The notes under the pieces: generated by a model
Told to the model about the DNA's origin: nothing
Database searches by the model: none
The model's input: only the letters and a program-made list of their open reading frames with translations
Translations under genes and position numbers: made by a program
Part shown: in pieces, positions 1 through 8,037 of the stretch
How positions within the stretch are numbered: the stretch's first letter is position 1
How the letters are laid out: each line of letters starts with the position of its first letter
Source: Chromatiales bacterium
GTDB lineage: Bacteria; Pseudomonadota; Gammaproteobacteria; JAGRCI01
Direction of reading: 5' to 3'
NCBI GenBank assembly: GCA_020445565.1
Contig: JAGRGI010000101.1
Span: 1 to 35,378 of the forward strand
DNA length: 35,378 nucleotides

Positions 1-1001
1 CCTTCAACGTCAACAACCTGGAACAAATGCGCGCCATCATGGAGGCCGCCGACAAGACCGATTCCCCGGTCATCGTGCAGGCTTCCGCCGGTGCCCGCAA
101 ATACGCCGGTGCTCCCTTCCTGCGTCACCTGATCCTGGCTGCCATCGAAGAGTTTCCCCATATCCCGGTGGTCATGCACCAGGACCATGGCACCTCTCCG
201 GCCGTTTGCCAGCGCTCCATCCAGTTGGGCTTCAGCTCCGTCATGATGGACGGTTCCCTGGGCGAAGACGGCAAGACCCCGACCAGCTACGAATACAATG
301 TTGACGTCACCCGTCGCACCGTTGACATGGCCCACGCCTGCGGCGTTTCCGTGGAAGGTGAGCTGGGTTGTCTGGGCTCCCTGGAAACTGGGCAGGCCGG
401 TGAGGAAGACGGCATCGGTGCCGAGGGTATCCTGTCCCATGATCAGTTGCTGACCGATCCGGAAGAAGCCGCCGACTTCGTCAAGAAGACCGGTGTGGAT
501 GCCCTGGCCATTGCCATCGGCACCTCCCATGGCGCTTACAAATTCACCCGTCCCCCGACGGGCGACATCCTGGCCATCGAGCGCGTCAAGGAGATCCACG
601 CTCGCATCCCCAACACCCATCTGGTGATGCACGGCTCTTCCTCCGTGCCCCAGGACTGGCTGGCGATCATCAACTCCTTCGGCGGCGACATGGGCGAGAC
701 CTATGGTGTGCCGGTCGAAGAGATCGCCGAAGGCATCAAGCACGGTGTGCGCAAGGTGAACATCGACACCGATCTGCGCATGGCCTCCACCGGCGCGATT
801 CGCAAGCACTTGGCGGAACATCCGAAGAACTTCGATCCGCGCAAGTATTTCCAGGCCGCTACCGATGCCATGAAGCAGATTTGCATCGATCGCTACGAAG
901 CCTTCGGTACCGCCGGCAACGCCTCCAAGATCAAGCCCATCAACCTGGAGATCATGACCAGCCGCTACAGCAGCGGCGAGCTGGATCCCAAGGTCAACTA
1001 A
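1..1001 (+). CDS. fba: Fructose-bisphosphate aldolase class II (5' partial)
   Basis: Zinc-dependent aldolase that cleaves or forms fructose-1,6-bisphosphate (and sedoheptulose bisphosphate in Calvin-cycle organisms) in the cytoplasm. The open frame starts at base 3 with the residues FNVNNLEQ before the first visible Met at 27. That stretch is typical of the interior of the family, so the true start lies upstream of the window and roughly 20 residues are missing. The zinc-site motif HQDHG, the glycine-rich segment SVEGELG and the GTSHGAYK and HGSSSVP motifs are all seen. The long inserts around [11 protein letters not shown] and the C-terminal extension fit the Calvin-type class II subgroup of about 350 residues. 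The gene ends in TAA and is followed 26 bases later by a strong terminator, so it is the last gene of its transcript. Confidence 0.95.
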   Translation, partial: FNVNNLEQMRAIMEAADKTDSPVIVQASAGARKYAGAPFLRHLILAAIEEFPHIPVVMHQDHGTSPAVCQRSIQLGFSSVMMDGSLGEDGKTPTSYEYNVDVTRRTVDMAHACGVSVEGELGCLGSLETGQAGEEDGIGAEGILSHDQLLTDPEEAADFVKKTGVDALAIAIGTSHGAYKFTRPPTGDILAIERVKEIHARIPNTHLVMHGSSSVPQDWLAIINSFGGDMGETYGVPVEEIAEGIKHGVRKVNIDTDLRMASTGAIRKHLAEHPKNFDPRKYFQAATDAMKQICIDRYEAFGTAGNASKIKPINLEIMTSRYSSGELDPKVN

Positions 1002-1027
1002 GGGCCGTAGTCCTTACGGGACAATGC

Positions 1028-1055
1028 AAAAAAGGGCGCTTCGGCGCCCTTTTTT
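1028..1055. terminator. Symmetric rho-independent terminator after fba
   Basis: Six A, stem GGGCGC, tetraloop TTCG, stem GCGCCC, six T. The A-run and T-run flank a perfect 6-bp GC stem with a UUCG-type loop, so the same hairpin can terminate fba on the plus strand and transcripts arriving on the minus strand from the batD-like gene, whose stop is about 240 bases away. Bases 1056-1296 hold no gene that I can support. Confidence 0.9.
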
Positions 1056-1296
1056 GTTGCCTTGGTGTCGTTGGTCTTTTAGGACACCCCGACCCGGGCG
1101 AGTGGCGCGCCAAATGCGATCTGATCTATTTTTTCAGTTCACATGCCTCCAAGTAGCTGGATTTCGCCACTCCCTGGTGAAATGGTGGAGTCAATCGGCG
1201 TCCCGGCAGGGCTTACAGGAACTCAGAGCCCAGGAGGATTTTCCCTGATTCCCAACCTTCGGATAGGTTCCTGCTGCCATCGTTCAGGATGTCGGA

Positions 1297-2994
1297 TCAG
1301 CGGGCCGGATACAGGGGGGGCAGGGCCTCTTCGGGGGGTTTTCCGTTGTTATCGGCAGCCAATGCGGACTTCAGGGCGCTCCAGCAGGCTTTTCCGTCCC
1401 AGGCTGCTTGCGGTTCGCCTCGATAAAGGTGTCTCTCCATCTCCATCAGTTGTTCCACTACTGCCGGATTTTGGAGGCGTTGGGCAATGGCCTGTGGTCC
1501 TTCGGGTGGATCGTTGGGCCAGCGTTGCCGTGCCCAATTCAGCAGGGCAGTGCGTGTGCTGGCGGGATCGCCGTTTCGGCAAGCATTCCCAATGTCGCGT
1601 AGACTTGCGCTCCGATGATCGGCAGGCCGGCGTTTCTCGGGAGAATCGATGTGTTTGCTTCGCCACCATGCCCATAGTGTCAACATCCAAAGCCCCGCCA
1701 AGGCGGCGGAAACCCAAGGCCAAAACTCTGTCGGGGATGCTGCTGTCGGAGCGTTTGTCGTTTCCGCTGGCAGCGATGGTTGCAAGGGTTCCGGGGTGGC
1801 TGCCAACGGGGATTGCCCGGTAAGGGCCGCGGGCAGCACCTCTACTTGGCGCGATGCGATCATGGCTGTTTCGATCCTGTTTTCCGCCGTGTTCCACCAG
1901 TTCAGTTCAAGGGATGGCAATGTCACGGTGCCGGCCTGGGTCGGAATCAGGGCCTGCTTCTCTACCCGACGACCCAATACAAACACTCCCTGGGTTGTGG
2001 TTTCCGTGTTCGGTTGATCCGGATAAACCTTGAAATGTGCTCCGACGTCGGCGTTCAGTTCCGGCAACTGGCTGGCGGTCAGGCCGCGGGCGGTCAACGT
2101 CAGGGAGCGGGTAACCGGCTCTCCGACCCGGAAGACTGGCGGCTCCGGTGCCCAATCTTCTTTAAGGGCCACGGCCCGGGCCGGCAGCCAGGGACCGGGG
2201 GGGGCATCTGCCGGTCTCGGCTGCACTTGCAGATGGATAGACCTGGAGGCAACGCTGATGGGCTTGGTTGCACCGAACATGCGCTGGAAGGGGTCCGCAC
2301 CGAAAGGAGAGGTGTTGAAATCCCTGTTGCGCCGTTTGTCGGGAACCTGGGCCGTGAGACGCATCGGGGGAATCTCGATACTGCCGCTGCTCTGCGCAAA
2401 CAAGGCATAACGGCGTTCTATCACGTGGTAGGTTCGTCCGCCGACTTGCGAGCGGTAGCGCAGGTCGTCTCCCAGCCGTTGGACCAACAGGTCATCGACC
2501 TCGATATCGCTCAGGCCCGCGTCTTCCAGATTTACCGCAGTGTGCACCCGCACCGTGTACACCACCTGCGCCTGCACATAAGGCTTGGACTCGTCTATTT
2601 CCACCTCCAAAAACACATCGGAGCCGGCGGCCGCGCTGGCAAGACGCTCCTCGGTGATCTGGATGGCGATCGGCGCGGTGCTGGCATTGCCCAGTTTCAG
2701 CGCCGGGATGATCAAGGTGCCTTCACGCTTTGGCGAGAGATTGACGATGACGCGTCGGCTTGCGCTACGCAGGCCACTGATGATCTGGATCTGCTGGCTC
2801 TGTGAACTGTTGATGATCTCGAAGTCCTGGTGCAGTGGGGAAAGATCCGGTTCTCCATCGCCATCCTGTTCAGTAAGCTCAATGACCAATTGCAGCGTCT
2901 CGTTGCGCGCCAACTGGGTGCGGTCCACTTGGGCCTCCAGGGCTGCAAGGGCAGGCGAGAGGAGCAGGAATAGGGTCGCTAACAGTACGCGCAT
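1297..2994 (-). CDS. batD: BatD-like oxygen-tolerance protein
   Basis: Membrane-anchored periplasmic protein of the BatD family, 565 residues from the chosen start. An N-terminal signal peptide (MRVLLATLFLLL, cleavage expected after ALA near residue 18) is followed by beta-sandwich-like repeats rich in phrases such as GTLIIPALKLG and GTVTLPSLELNWW, which recur in BatD proteins. A transmembrane helix lies at about 424-444 (EFWPWVSAALAGLWML), then a cytoplasmic tail with a short helical domain. An in-frame TTG at 3021 would add nine residues before the signal peptide. ATG at 2994 gives a clean signal sequence, so it is preferred. BatD is normally encoded with MoxR and the VWA proteins BatA/BatB, but none of these is here. 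The gene follows the AcuI-like gene on the same strand, about 210 bases downstream. Its exact role is unknown in general. Confidence 0.85.
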   Translation of the reverse strand: MRVLLATLFLLLSPALAALEAQVDRTQLARNETLQLVIELTEQDGDGEPDLSPLHQDFEIINSSQSQQIQIISGLRSASRRVIVNLSPKREGTLIIPALKLGNASTAPIAIQITEERLASAAAGSDVFLEVEIDESKPYVQAQVVYTVRVHTAVNLEDAGLSDIEVDDLLVQRLGDDLRYRSQVGGRTYHVIERRYALFAQSSGSIEIPPMRLTAQVPDKRRNRDFNTSPFGADPFQRMFGATKPISVASRSIHLQVQPRPADAPPGPWLPARAVALKEDWAPEPPVFRVGEPVTRSLTLTARGLTASQLPELNADVGAHFKVYPDQPNTETTTQGVFVLGRRVEKQALIPTQAGTVTLPSLELNWWNTAENRIETAMIASRQVEVLPAALTGQSPLAATPEPLQPSLPAETTNAPTAASPTEFWPWVSAALAGLWMLTLWAWWRSKHIDSPEKRRPADHRSASLRDIGNACRNGDPASTRTALLNWARQRWPNDPPEGPQAIAQRLQNPAVVEQLMEMERHLYRGEPQAAWDGKACWSALKSALAADNNGKPPEEALPPLYPAR

Positions 2995-3205
2995 GGTTCT
3001 CGAATGAAGCTCTACAGGCAATCAGCAGACCATCGTACCTGCATGAAGTTCGTTCGCCCAGCTTGCTGACCACTGGAGCCAACGAGGTCTACCTGTTTCT
3101 GTCCTGGGTATCCCCGATCCATGGGGTGCCTAGCCTGTTGCCTTCGATCTGATAATGGACGGTCTGAAAATGCCCGGAGTAATTCGGGAGTTCGCCGGAC
3201 CTCTC

Positions 3206-4207
3206 CTACCCATTCACATCGATCACCGCCCGGCCGCGAATCTCTCCCCGTAATATCGCCCGTGAGAGGCGCGGAACGTCATCCAGCGGATACACTTCGA
3301 TCATGCTTTCCAGGTGTTCCCGTGGCAGGTCGGTGGCCAGGCGTTGCCACGCCAGGGCGCGGCGTGGTGTGGGGCAGGCGACGGAGTCGATGCCTTGCAG
3401 ACGGATGTTGCGCAGGATGAAGGGCATGACCGAGGTGGGCAGGCTGCTGTCTCCGGCCAGGCCGCAGGCGGCGACGGTGCCGCCGTAGTCGGTTTCCGCC
3501 AGAACCCTGGCCAGCATCGTGCCGCCGACGGCGTCGATGGCACCGGACCAGCGTTGTTTTTCCAGGGGGCGGGGCTCCCTGGCCATTTCTTCGCGGGAGA
3601 CAATGTCTCCGGCGCCCAGGGTTCGCAGGTAGGCGTGGCTGGAGAGGCTGCCGGTGACGGCGATCACGCGGAAGCCGAGTTTGGCAAGCAGGGCGACGGC
3701 GACGCTGCCGACGCCGCCGGAGGCGCCGGTGACGAGAATCGGATGTTGTGCGGCGGGTGTCAGTCCACCGTCCTCCAGGGCCATGACGCAGAGCATCGCG
3801 GTGAATCCGGCGGTGCCGATGCCCATGGCATCGCGGTAGCTCAATCCTTCGGGAAGAGGAACGAGCCAGTCGGAGCGCACGCGCTGATATTGGCTATAGC
3901 CACCCCAGTGGAGTTCGCCGAGGCCCCAACCGGTCAACACCACGCGGTCGCCGGGTCGGTAGGTTTCGTTTTGGGATTCCACGACCTCTCCGGCCATGTC
4001 GATACCGGGAACCATGGGCCAGTGGCGTACCACGGGGCCCGCGCCGGTGACGGCCAGACCGTCTTTGTAGTTCAGGGAGGAATAGGCGATCTTGATCAGG
4101 ACATCCCCGTCCGGCAGGTCGCTACGGCTGAGGTCTTGCAGCGTGTGCCGGGTCTTGCCGTGTTCGTCGCGATGGAGGATCAGAGCGCGGAAGTGGTCGG
4201 AGGACAT
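3206..4207 (-). CDS. acuI: AcuI/YhdH-family NADPH-dependent acryloyl-CoA reductase-type oxidoreductase
   Basis: Cytoplasmic zinc-independent medium-chain dehydrogenase of the YhdH/AcuI family, 333 residues. Characterised members reduce acryloyl-CoA to propionyl-CoA with NADPH. Seen here: the N-terminal GroES-like fold with SSLNYKDGLAVTG, the family signature GIDMAGEVVES near 69-79, the nucleotide-binding loop GASGGVGS at 161-168 and the C-terminal GRAVIDVNG. No structural zinc cysteines are present, as expected for this subfamily. A GTG three codons upstream (4216) is also in frame. ATG at 4207 is preferred because AGGGTG sits about six bases before it. A perfect palindrome lies 42-53 bases upstream of the start. 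No propionate or DMSP genes are nearby, so the physiological substrate cannot be read from context. Confidence 0.88.
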   Translation of the reverse strand: MSSDHFRALILHRDEHGKTRHTLQDLSRSDLPDGDVLIKIAYSSLNYKDGLAVTGAGPVVRHWPMVPGIDMAGEVVESQNETYRPGDRVVLTGWGLGELHWGGYSQYQRVRSDWLVPLPEGLSYRDAMGIGTAGFTAMLCVMALEDGGLTPAAQHPILVTGASGGVGSVAVALLAKLGFRVIAVTGSLSSHAYLRTLGAGDIVSREEMAREPRPLEKQRWSGAIDAVGGTMLARVLAETDYGGTVAACGLAGDSSLPTSVMPFILRNIRLQGIDSVACPTPRRALAWQRLATDLPREHLESMIEVYPLDDVPRLSRAILRGEIRGRAVIDVNG

Positions 4208-4248
4208 GGGTTTCACCCTGGAGCTGCCGTTTGAAGTCGTTCAAAGTA

Positions 4249-4260
4249 TATACCGGTATA
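4249..4260. promoter_or_regulatory. 12-bp perfect palindrome upstream of acuI (candidate operator)
   Basis: TATACCGGTATA is a perfect inverted repeat beginning 42 bases upstream of the acuI ATG. On the minus strand a TATACT hexamer (complement of 4245-4250), one base off the sigma70 -10 consensus, overlaps its edge. A repressor bound here would cover the promoter spacer. No regulator gene is adjacent. The -35 region is poor. Confidence 0.5.
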
Positions 4261-4354
4261 CGACGTTTCCAGGCGGGCGGAAGCGGTGCAGTGCTGACTG
4301 CGAAGTCTGTCAGATTGTGACGCGTGCCTGATCCGGGCTTGGCCTCCGCCGGGT

Positions 4355-6910
4355 TTATCCCAACCGTGTCAGCAGGGTTTTTGCGGCTTGGTTGTTCGGG
4401 TCCTGCTCGGCCACGTGTGCGTAGGCCCAGCGTGCTGCGTCGGCGACGCCCATGCCTTCGTAAAGTTGGCCGAGCTTGAGCATGGAGGCGAGATCGTGGG
4501 GAGCGCGTTTGAGGTATTCGGTGTAGATGTCGGCGGCCTGGTCCGGGTGGCCGGCGACCCGCAGAAGCTCCGCATAGGTGGGCGCGTAGGCCGGCGAGAG
4601 GCTGAACAGGCAGTCGTAAGCGAGCAGGGTGTTGTCCAGATCCTTGGCGTCGAGGGTGATATTGGCGATGCGCATGAGCGCGTCTTCCAGTTCCGGCGGT
4701 TCGCTGATCTGCTGATAGCGGTCCAGGGCTGTCGCTAGATCGTCGGTCAATTCGGCACGGTAGCCGGCGATGAGATGGGCTAGAGCCTGGGCGTCGCGGC
4801 CCGCGTCCAGTGCCCGCTGCACGCCGTCCGCCAGGCGTTCCAGGCCCGGGTTGTCCCGGTTGCGGAACAGCAGCGCGGCTTTGGCGCGCACCGGGCGCAG
4901 GTCAGCCCAGCGCTGGCTGCGTTGGACATGGCCGGTGTCTTCCCGAATGAGCTGCTCGCGAAGTTCCTGGTCCAGATCTGCGAGCAGGACGATTTCGGCT
5001 TGTGTCAGGCGGGCATTACGTTCGGGATGCCTATCCAGCCAGAGTTTTGCACGGCCCGCTTGCTGGTCCTTGCGCCAGTGTTTTGCCAGGTGCTCGAGAT
5101 CCGCAGTGGGGTCTTCTTCCAGCAGCCGCAGTTTGAGGCGCGCGCGCGCTTCCTTAAGCATATCGATAAGGGTGCGCAGGCTGGCCTGGTAGATCTCGTA
5201 ATATTGGCGGCCCCAGCGTTCCAGTTCTTCGTCTGTCCATTCGGCGTTCCAATCCGGGCGTGACAGACGCACGAACAGGCGCGATCCGAAAAGCTTCGCC
5301 AGCAGGGCCAGATCGCCGAATTCGCCGTCCAGGCGTTTTTCGATCTTGTCCATGCGACGCTTGTACTTGAAGTCCGCCGTCATGCCGTTGCGGCCGAACA
5401 GCCCATCGTTACACTTCAGGGCATCTTTGGTCAGTATCTCCATTTTTTCGAGCCGGTAGCGGACCTTTTTCAATGCCTCCAACATGGCGCGATAGTGTTC
5501 ACTGCGCTGCGCCGGATCGTCCGGTGGCAGGCATTCGTTGACTGTCTCGACAAACGTTCGTTCCAGGGGCTGGATTTCGATTTGATCGATGGGGAGATGT
5601 TCGACCCCTTCGATCCGTGCCGCTTTCGGTGCGGGATTGATACAGCGGCAGCCTTGCTGTGCAGCGAATTTCGCTTGTTCGCCCATGCTGGCGATGGCCG
5701 TGGCGAAGTCATAGCTGGTTTCGGCCTGGCCGCCGTCGTTGGTCTCCACCACGGCGTTGTCGCCGCCCAGAAAGGGTCCGGCCGCGCGCTCATTGCTGCC
5801 TTGCGCGTGGGTAAATCCGCTTTGGCTGAAACACAGGTCCACGCCGATGAAAATCGCTTGTGAAAAGCCCATTTGCTGTACCAGATGCACGGTGGTGTTG
5901 GTCACCGTGGGTCCTCGCGGGCCGAAGTTGGGCGGCTCTTGTTCGGAGCGCCAGGGCAGGCGGGTGCCGATGTAAACGCTGCGGCCGCGCCACTGGCCCA
6001 ACAGTTTGGGGGAGGCGTGGTGGGCGTTGGCGAATAGGGTTTCCCTGGGCAGCATCAGCAATTCCCGGCTGACGTCGAAGCTGACCTCGTTTGGGTCGAT
6101 GGACACCACCACGTGGGGGCTGAGGCCGATCTGTAACAAACGGCGCGAGATACGCGAGACGGCGAATATCACCAACCGGTCGCGGTTCTGTTGAACCCAG
6201 GGGAGGAAGTCGTCCAGCGACGGCCCGCCGCCGAGCACTACCGCCGTTTTGTCCTTGAAACTGTCGCGCAGCGCCTGGGCGGGGACGCGATTTTCCCCCA
6301 GGTTGGCGATCTGTGCCTGGGTGAAGATCTGTCCGCCCAGACGGAAATTGATCTGCCAGACCAGACTGTCCCATTGTTGGCGCAGCTGGGTAGCCAGCAC
6401 CCGATACTCCGGCAGGTAGGCATACAGCGCCCCCACCGAATCCAGCACCCTGGCACTATTGAGGTAGACGTAGTCTTCGAACACGAAGGGCTTGGCCAGA
6501 TTTGTCCAGTCGTCCGGTGAAACGACGGCCATCTCCTCAGGCAGGTCAATCAGCTGGAGCGCCGGCTGCAATTGCTCCAGCACTTCGGGAAGTTCCACGA
6601 ACACAAAGCGCGTTCCCTTGGGCAGGCCGTGCTTGAGAACATAGCGGACCAATAACAGGGAGTCGGTGCCGACGATCAGGTTGAGCGTGTCTTCTCGCCA
6701 CAAATTTTCAGCGTACTGGCGCCGAAACACCGTATCCGCGCCGCTGCGGTCGAAGGTATTCCGGTTGACGGCGTATAGGGTTTCCTCGCCGAAGGTATTG
6801 ACTAAAAGTCCGCCGATGAATGGGTTCTCGTTCAAGGCTGTTACTCGGTTCAGGGTCCATGGTATGGGGCGCAGTCCGTGCGCACTCCTGGTAACGGCGA
6901 TGATTGGCAT
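4355..6910 (-). CDS. Maf/DUF115 (MptE-like) motility-accessory-type protein with C-terminal TPR region
   Basis: Protein of 851 residues related to motility accessory factors (Maf, DUF115), which in other bacteria are needed for glycosylating flagellin with nonulosonic acids. Seen: a poorly conserved N-terminal domain (1-200), then the DUF115 Rossmann-like core with KTAVVLGGGPSLDD at 221-234, the SIDP motif near 270-273, and GVDLCFS followed by THAQGSNERA, typical of the family. A long helical region follows. About 720-851 shows tetratricopeptide-like helices (DLATALDRYQQI, AADIYTEYLKRAPHDLASMLKLGQLYE). The frame is open for another 82 codons upstream, but that part has no family character and would run into the divergent transcription unit, so ATG at 6910 is chosen. 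The SD is weak. No flagellar or sugar-nucleotide genes are in the window. Confidence 0.8.
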   Translation of the reverse strand: MPIIAVTRSAHGLRPIPWTLNRVTALNENPFIGGLLVNTFGEETLYAVNRNTFDRSGADTVFRRQYAENLWREDTLNLIVGTDSLLLVRYVLKHGLPKGTRFVFVELPEVLEQLQPALQLIDLPEEMAVVSPDDWTNLAKPFVFEDYVYLNSARVLDSVGALYAYLPEYRVLATQLRQQWDSLVWQINFRLGGQIFTQAQIANLGENRVPAQALRDSFKDKTAVVLGGGPSLDDFLPWVQQNRDRLVIFAVSRISRRLLQIGLSPHVVVSIDPNEVSFDVSRELLMLPRETLFANAHHASPKLLGQWRGRSVYIGTRLPWRSEQEPPNFGPRGPTVTNTTVHLVQQMGFSQAIFIGVDLCFSQSGFTHAQGSNERAAGPFLGGDNAVVETNDGGQAETSYDFATAIASMGEQAKFAAQQGCRCINPAPKAARIEGVEHLPIDQIEIQPLERTFVETVNECLPPDDPAQRSEHYRAMLEALKKVRYRLEKMEILTKDALKCNDGLFGRNGMTADFKYKRRMDKIEKRLDGEFGDLALLAKLFGSRLFVRLSRPDWNAEWTDEELERWGRQYYEIYQASLRTLIDMLKEARARLKLRLLEEDPTADLEHLAKHWRKDQQAGRAKLWLDRHPERNARLTQAEIVLLADLDQELREQLIREDTGHVQRSQRWADLRPVRAKAALLFRNRDNPGLERLADGVQRALDAGRDAQALAHLIAGYRAELTDDLATALDRYQQISEPPELEDALMRIANITLDAKDLDNTLLAYDCLFSLSPAYAPTYAELLRVAGHPDQAADIYTEYLKRAPHDLASMLKLGQLYEGMGVADAARWAYAHVAEQDPNNQAAKTLLTRLG

Positions 6911-6933
6911 AAGTTGAGTTTTTGACTGGGGCG

Positions 6934-6948
6934 GCAAATTTTTCCCCG
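6934..6948 (-). promoter_or_regulatory. Candidate sigma54 promoter for the Maf-like gene
   Basis: Read on the minus strand this is CGG, ten bases, then GC, with TTTGC at the -12 element and the exact -24/-12 spacing. The -24 element (CGGGGA against TGGCAC) is poor beyond the GG. Transcription would start near 6922, giving only about a 12-base leader before the ATG at 6910. Flagellar glycosylation genes are often sigma54-dependent, which makes it plausible but unproven. Confidence 0.35.
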
Positions 6949-6974
6949 AGCAAGGCCGCTCGCTCCGTTTCTGT

Positions 6975-7090
6975 CTGGTTTCTTTCCAGACAAGGAACTC
7001 CCTTACGGTTCGCTGGTTTTCAGCAGCTTGTGTCAAGGTAATTTTTCTGAGATTTGGTTTAAATAAACCAGATTGGGCGAGATAAACCAG
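6975..7090. repeat. Five-copy CTGGTTT/AAACCAG array (candidate activator-binding region)
   Basis: CTGGTTT occurs at 6975-6981 and 7013-7019. TTGGTTT (one mismatch) is at 7054-7060, and the inverse AAACCAG is at 7065-7071 and 7084-7090. The third and fourth copies form a palindrome with 7-bp arms, TGGTTTA-AA-TAAACCA (7055-7070). The last two copies form the direct repeat ATAAACCAG, 19 bases apart. The first copy sits in a 7-bp hairpin, TGTCTGG-N7-CCAGACA (6972-6992). The array lies between two divergent genes, each with a candidate sigma54 promoter facing outwards, where enhancer-binding sites would be expected. Confidence 0.6.
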
Positions 7091-7132
7091 GCATGAGCCC
7101 CTGGATGTTGCGAATCGTGGGCTTTTCGAAGA

Positions 7133-7148
7133 CGGTACACGATTTGCT
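7133..7148 (+). promoter_or_regulatory. Candidate sigma54 (-24/-12) promoter of the kinase/NtrC-type operon
   Basis: CGGTACA, four bases, TTGCT. The invariant GG (7134-7135) and GC (7146-7147) are separated by exactly ten bases. Against the TGGCACG-N4-TTGCW consensus, GG, AC and TTGCT match and three -24 positions differ. The expected start is near 7159, leaving about 48 bases of leader to the ATG at 7207. The operon downstream encodes its own sigma54 activator. Confidence 0.55.
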
Positions 7149-7165
7149 TCGCCCATGCATAAGAA

Positions 7166-7186
7166 GGTTCGCCGCCAAGGCGAATC
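7166..7186 (+). other. Hairpin in the leader of the exported-protein gene
   Basis: GGTTCGCC, loop GCCAA, GGCGAATC gives an 8-bp stem with one G-U pair. It lies close to the 5' end of the predicted sigma54 transcript and 20 bases before the start codon. It has no T-run, so it is not a terminator. It could affect mRNA stability or translation initiation, but the sequence does not show which. Confidence 0.35.
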
Positions 7187-7206
7187 ATGCGATAAGAGTC
7201 CGTGCG

Positions 7207-8037
7207 ATGACGATGAAACGACTGATGTGGCCAGTACTCCTGCTAGGTATTACTTCCTCGGCATGGGCCGACTACCAGCCGAATCCGGCGGCCGACATTC
7301 AATCCATCTTGTCTGCCAGTGCAGTGGTTGGTTCGGAGGGGATGCCCGGCATGCTTACCGGAGAGCGTCTGCGCGATCTGCTGAACCAGGCTCTGGAGAT
7401 GATCCGCGGCGGCGTCGCAGAAGCAGCGCGGCCCGAACTCGAGAATGTGCTGCGGGAACTTTCGGCAATACAAAAGGGAGATCGGAATTTGCCCGCTGCC
7501 TACCGCGTGGGGGACGAGACCTGGCTGCCGGTGCAATTGGAGAGTTTACGGGTGACCCTGGACCCGCAAGAGCTGGACATACGTTCTTCGGTCGATGGCC
7601 CCGGCGGACGTGTGGGCGATCTGGCAGCGAGGGCGCGTCGCATCCGCTGGCTGCCGGTGGGGCGTGTTATGACGCTGGTGGAGCAGACCCTGCCCTTGCT
7701 GGCAACCACCGAGACCGGTCGGGAGCGTGCGGGACGGTTGGTCTCCGAGGCCCTGACCGAACTCAGGACAGAGGTGGAACTGCAGGATCAGGCATGGCTC
7801 GATGCCTACTACCGTGTTGAGCATGCCCTGGGCGATATCCGTCATTGGAATGACGATTCACGCCAATCGCTGCGCAGTGCTGCGGAAACTCTGGCCAGGG
7901 TCGCTGGAGGCGAGAAGCTTGCCCACCGAATCCAGGCCCTGGCCGACAGTTTCAATCCCGAGGTGAACGAGTTTCAGGACTTGGCTCAATCACTGCGCTT
8001 GCACATCGAGTCCGCCGCCAAGGAGACGGGACGGTGA
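7207..8037 (+). CDS. Exported helical protein of unknown function, first gene of the sensor operon
   Basis: I do not recognise the family. The protein is 276 residues from ATG 7207, with a signal peptide (MTMKRLMWPVLLLGITSSAWA, cleavage after AWA near residue 21). The mature part is predicted mostly helical, with leucine-rich amphipathic stretches and no cysteines, and is probably periplasmic. The frame is open upstream to 7093, but that would place the start before the candidate sigma54 promoter and bury the signal peptide, so 7207 is chosen. An ATG two codons later is equally possible. Its stop overlaps the GTG of the histidine kinase (GTGA), indicating translational coupling. A periplasmic partner or ligand-binding accessory of that kinase is the natural inference. 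A remote resemblance to YfdX-type helical proteins was considered but is not convincing. Confidence 0.7.
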   Translation: MTMKRLMWPVLLLGITSSAWADYQPNPAADIQSILSASAVVGSEGMPGMLTGERLRDLLNQALEMIRGGVAEAARPELENVLRELSAIQKGDRNLPAAYRVGDETWLPVQLESLRVTLDPQELDIRSSVDGPGGRVGDLAARARRIRWLPVGRVMTLVEQTLPLLATTETGRERAGRLVSEALTELRTEVELQDQAWLDAYYRVEHALGDIRHWNDDSRQSLRSAAETLARVAGGEKLAHRIQALADSFNPEVNEFQDLAQSLRLHIESAAKETGR

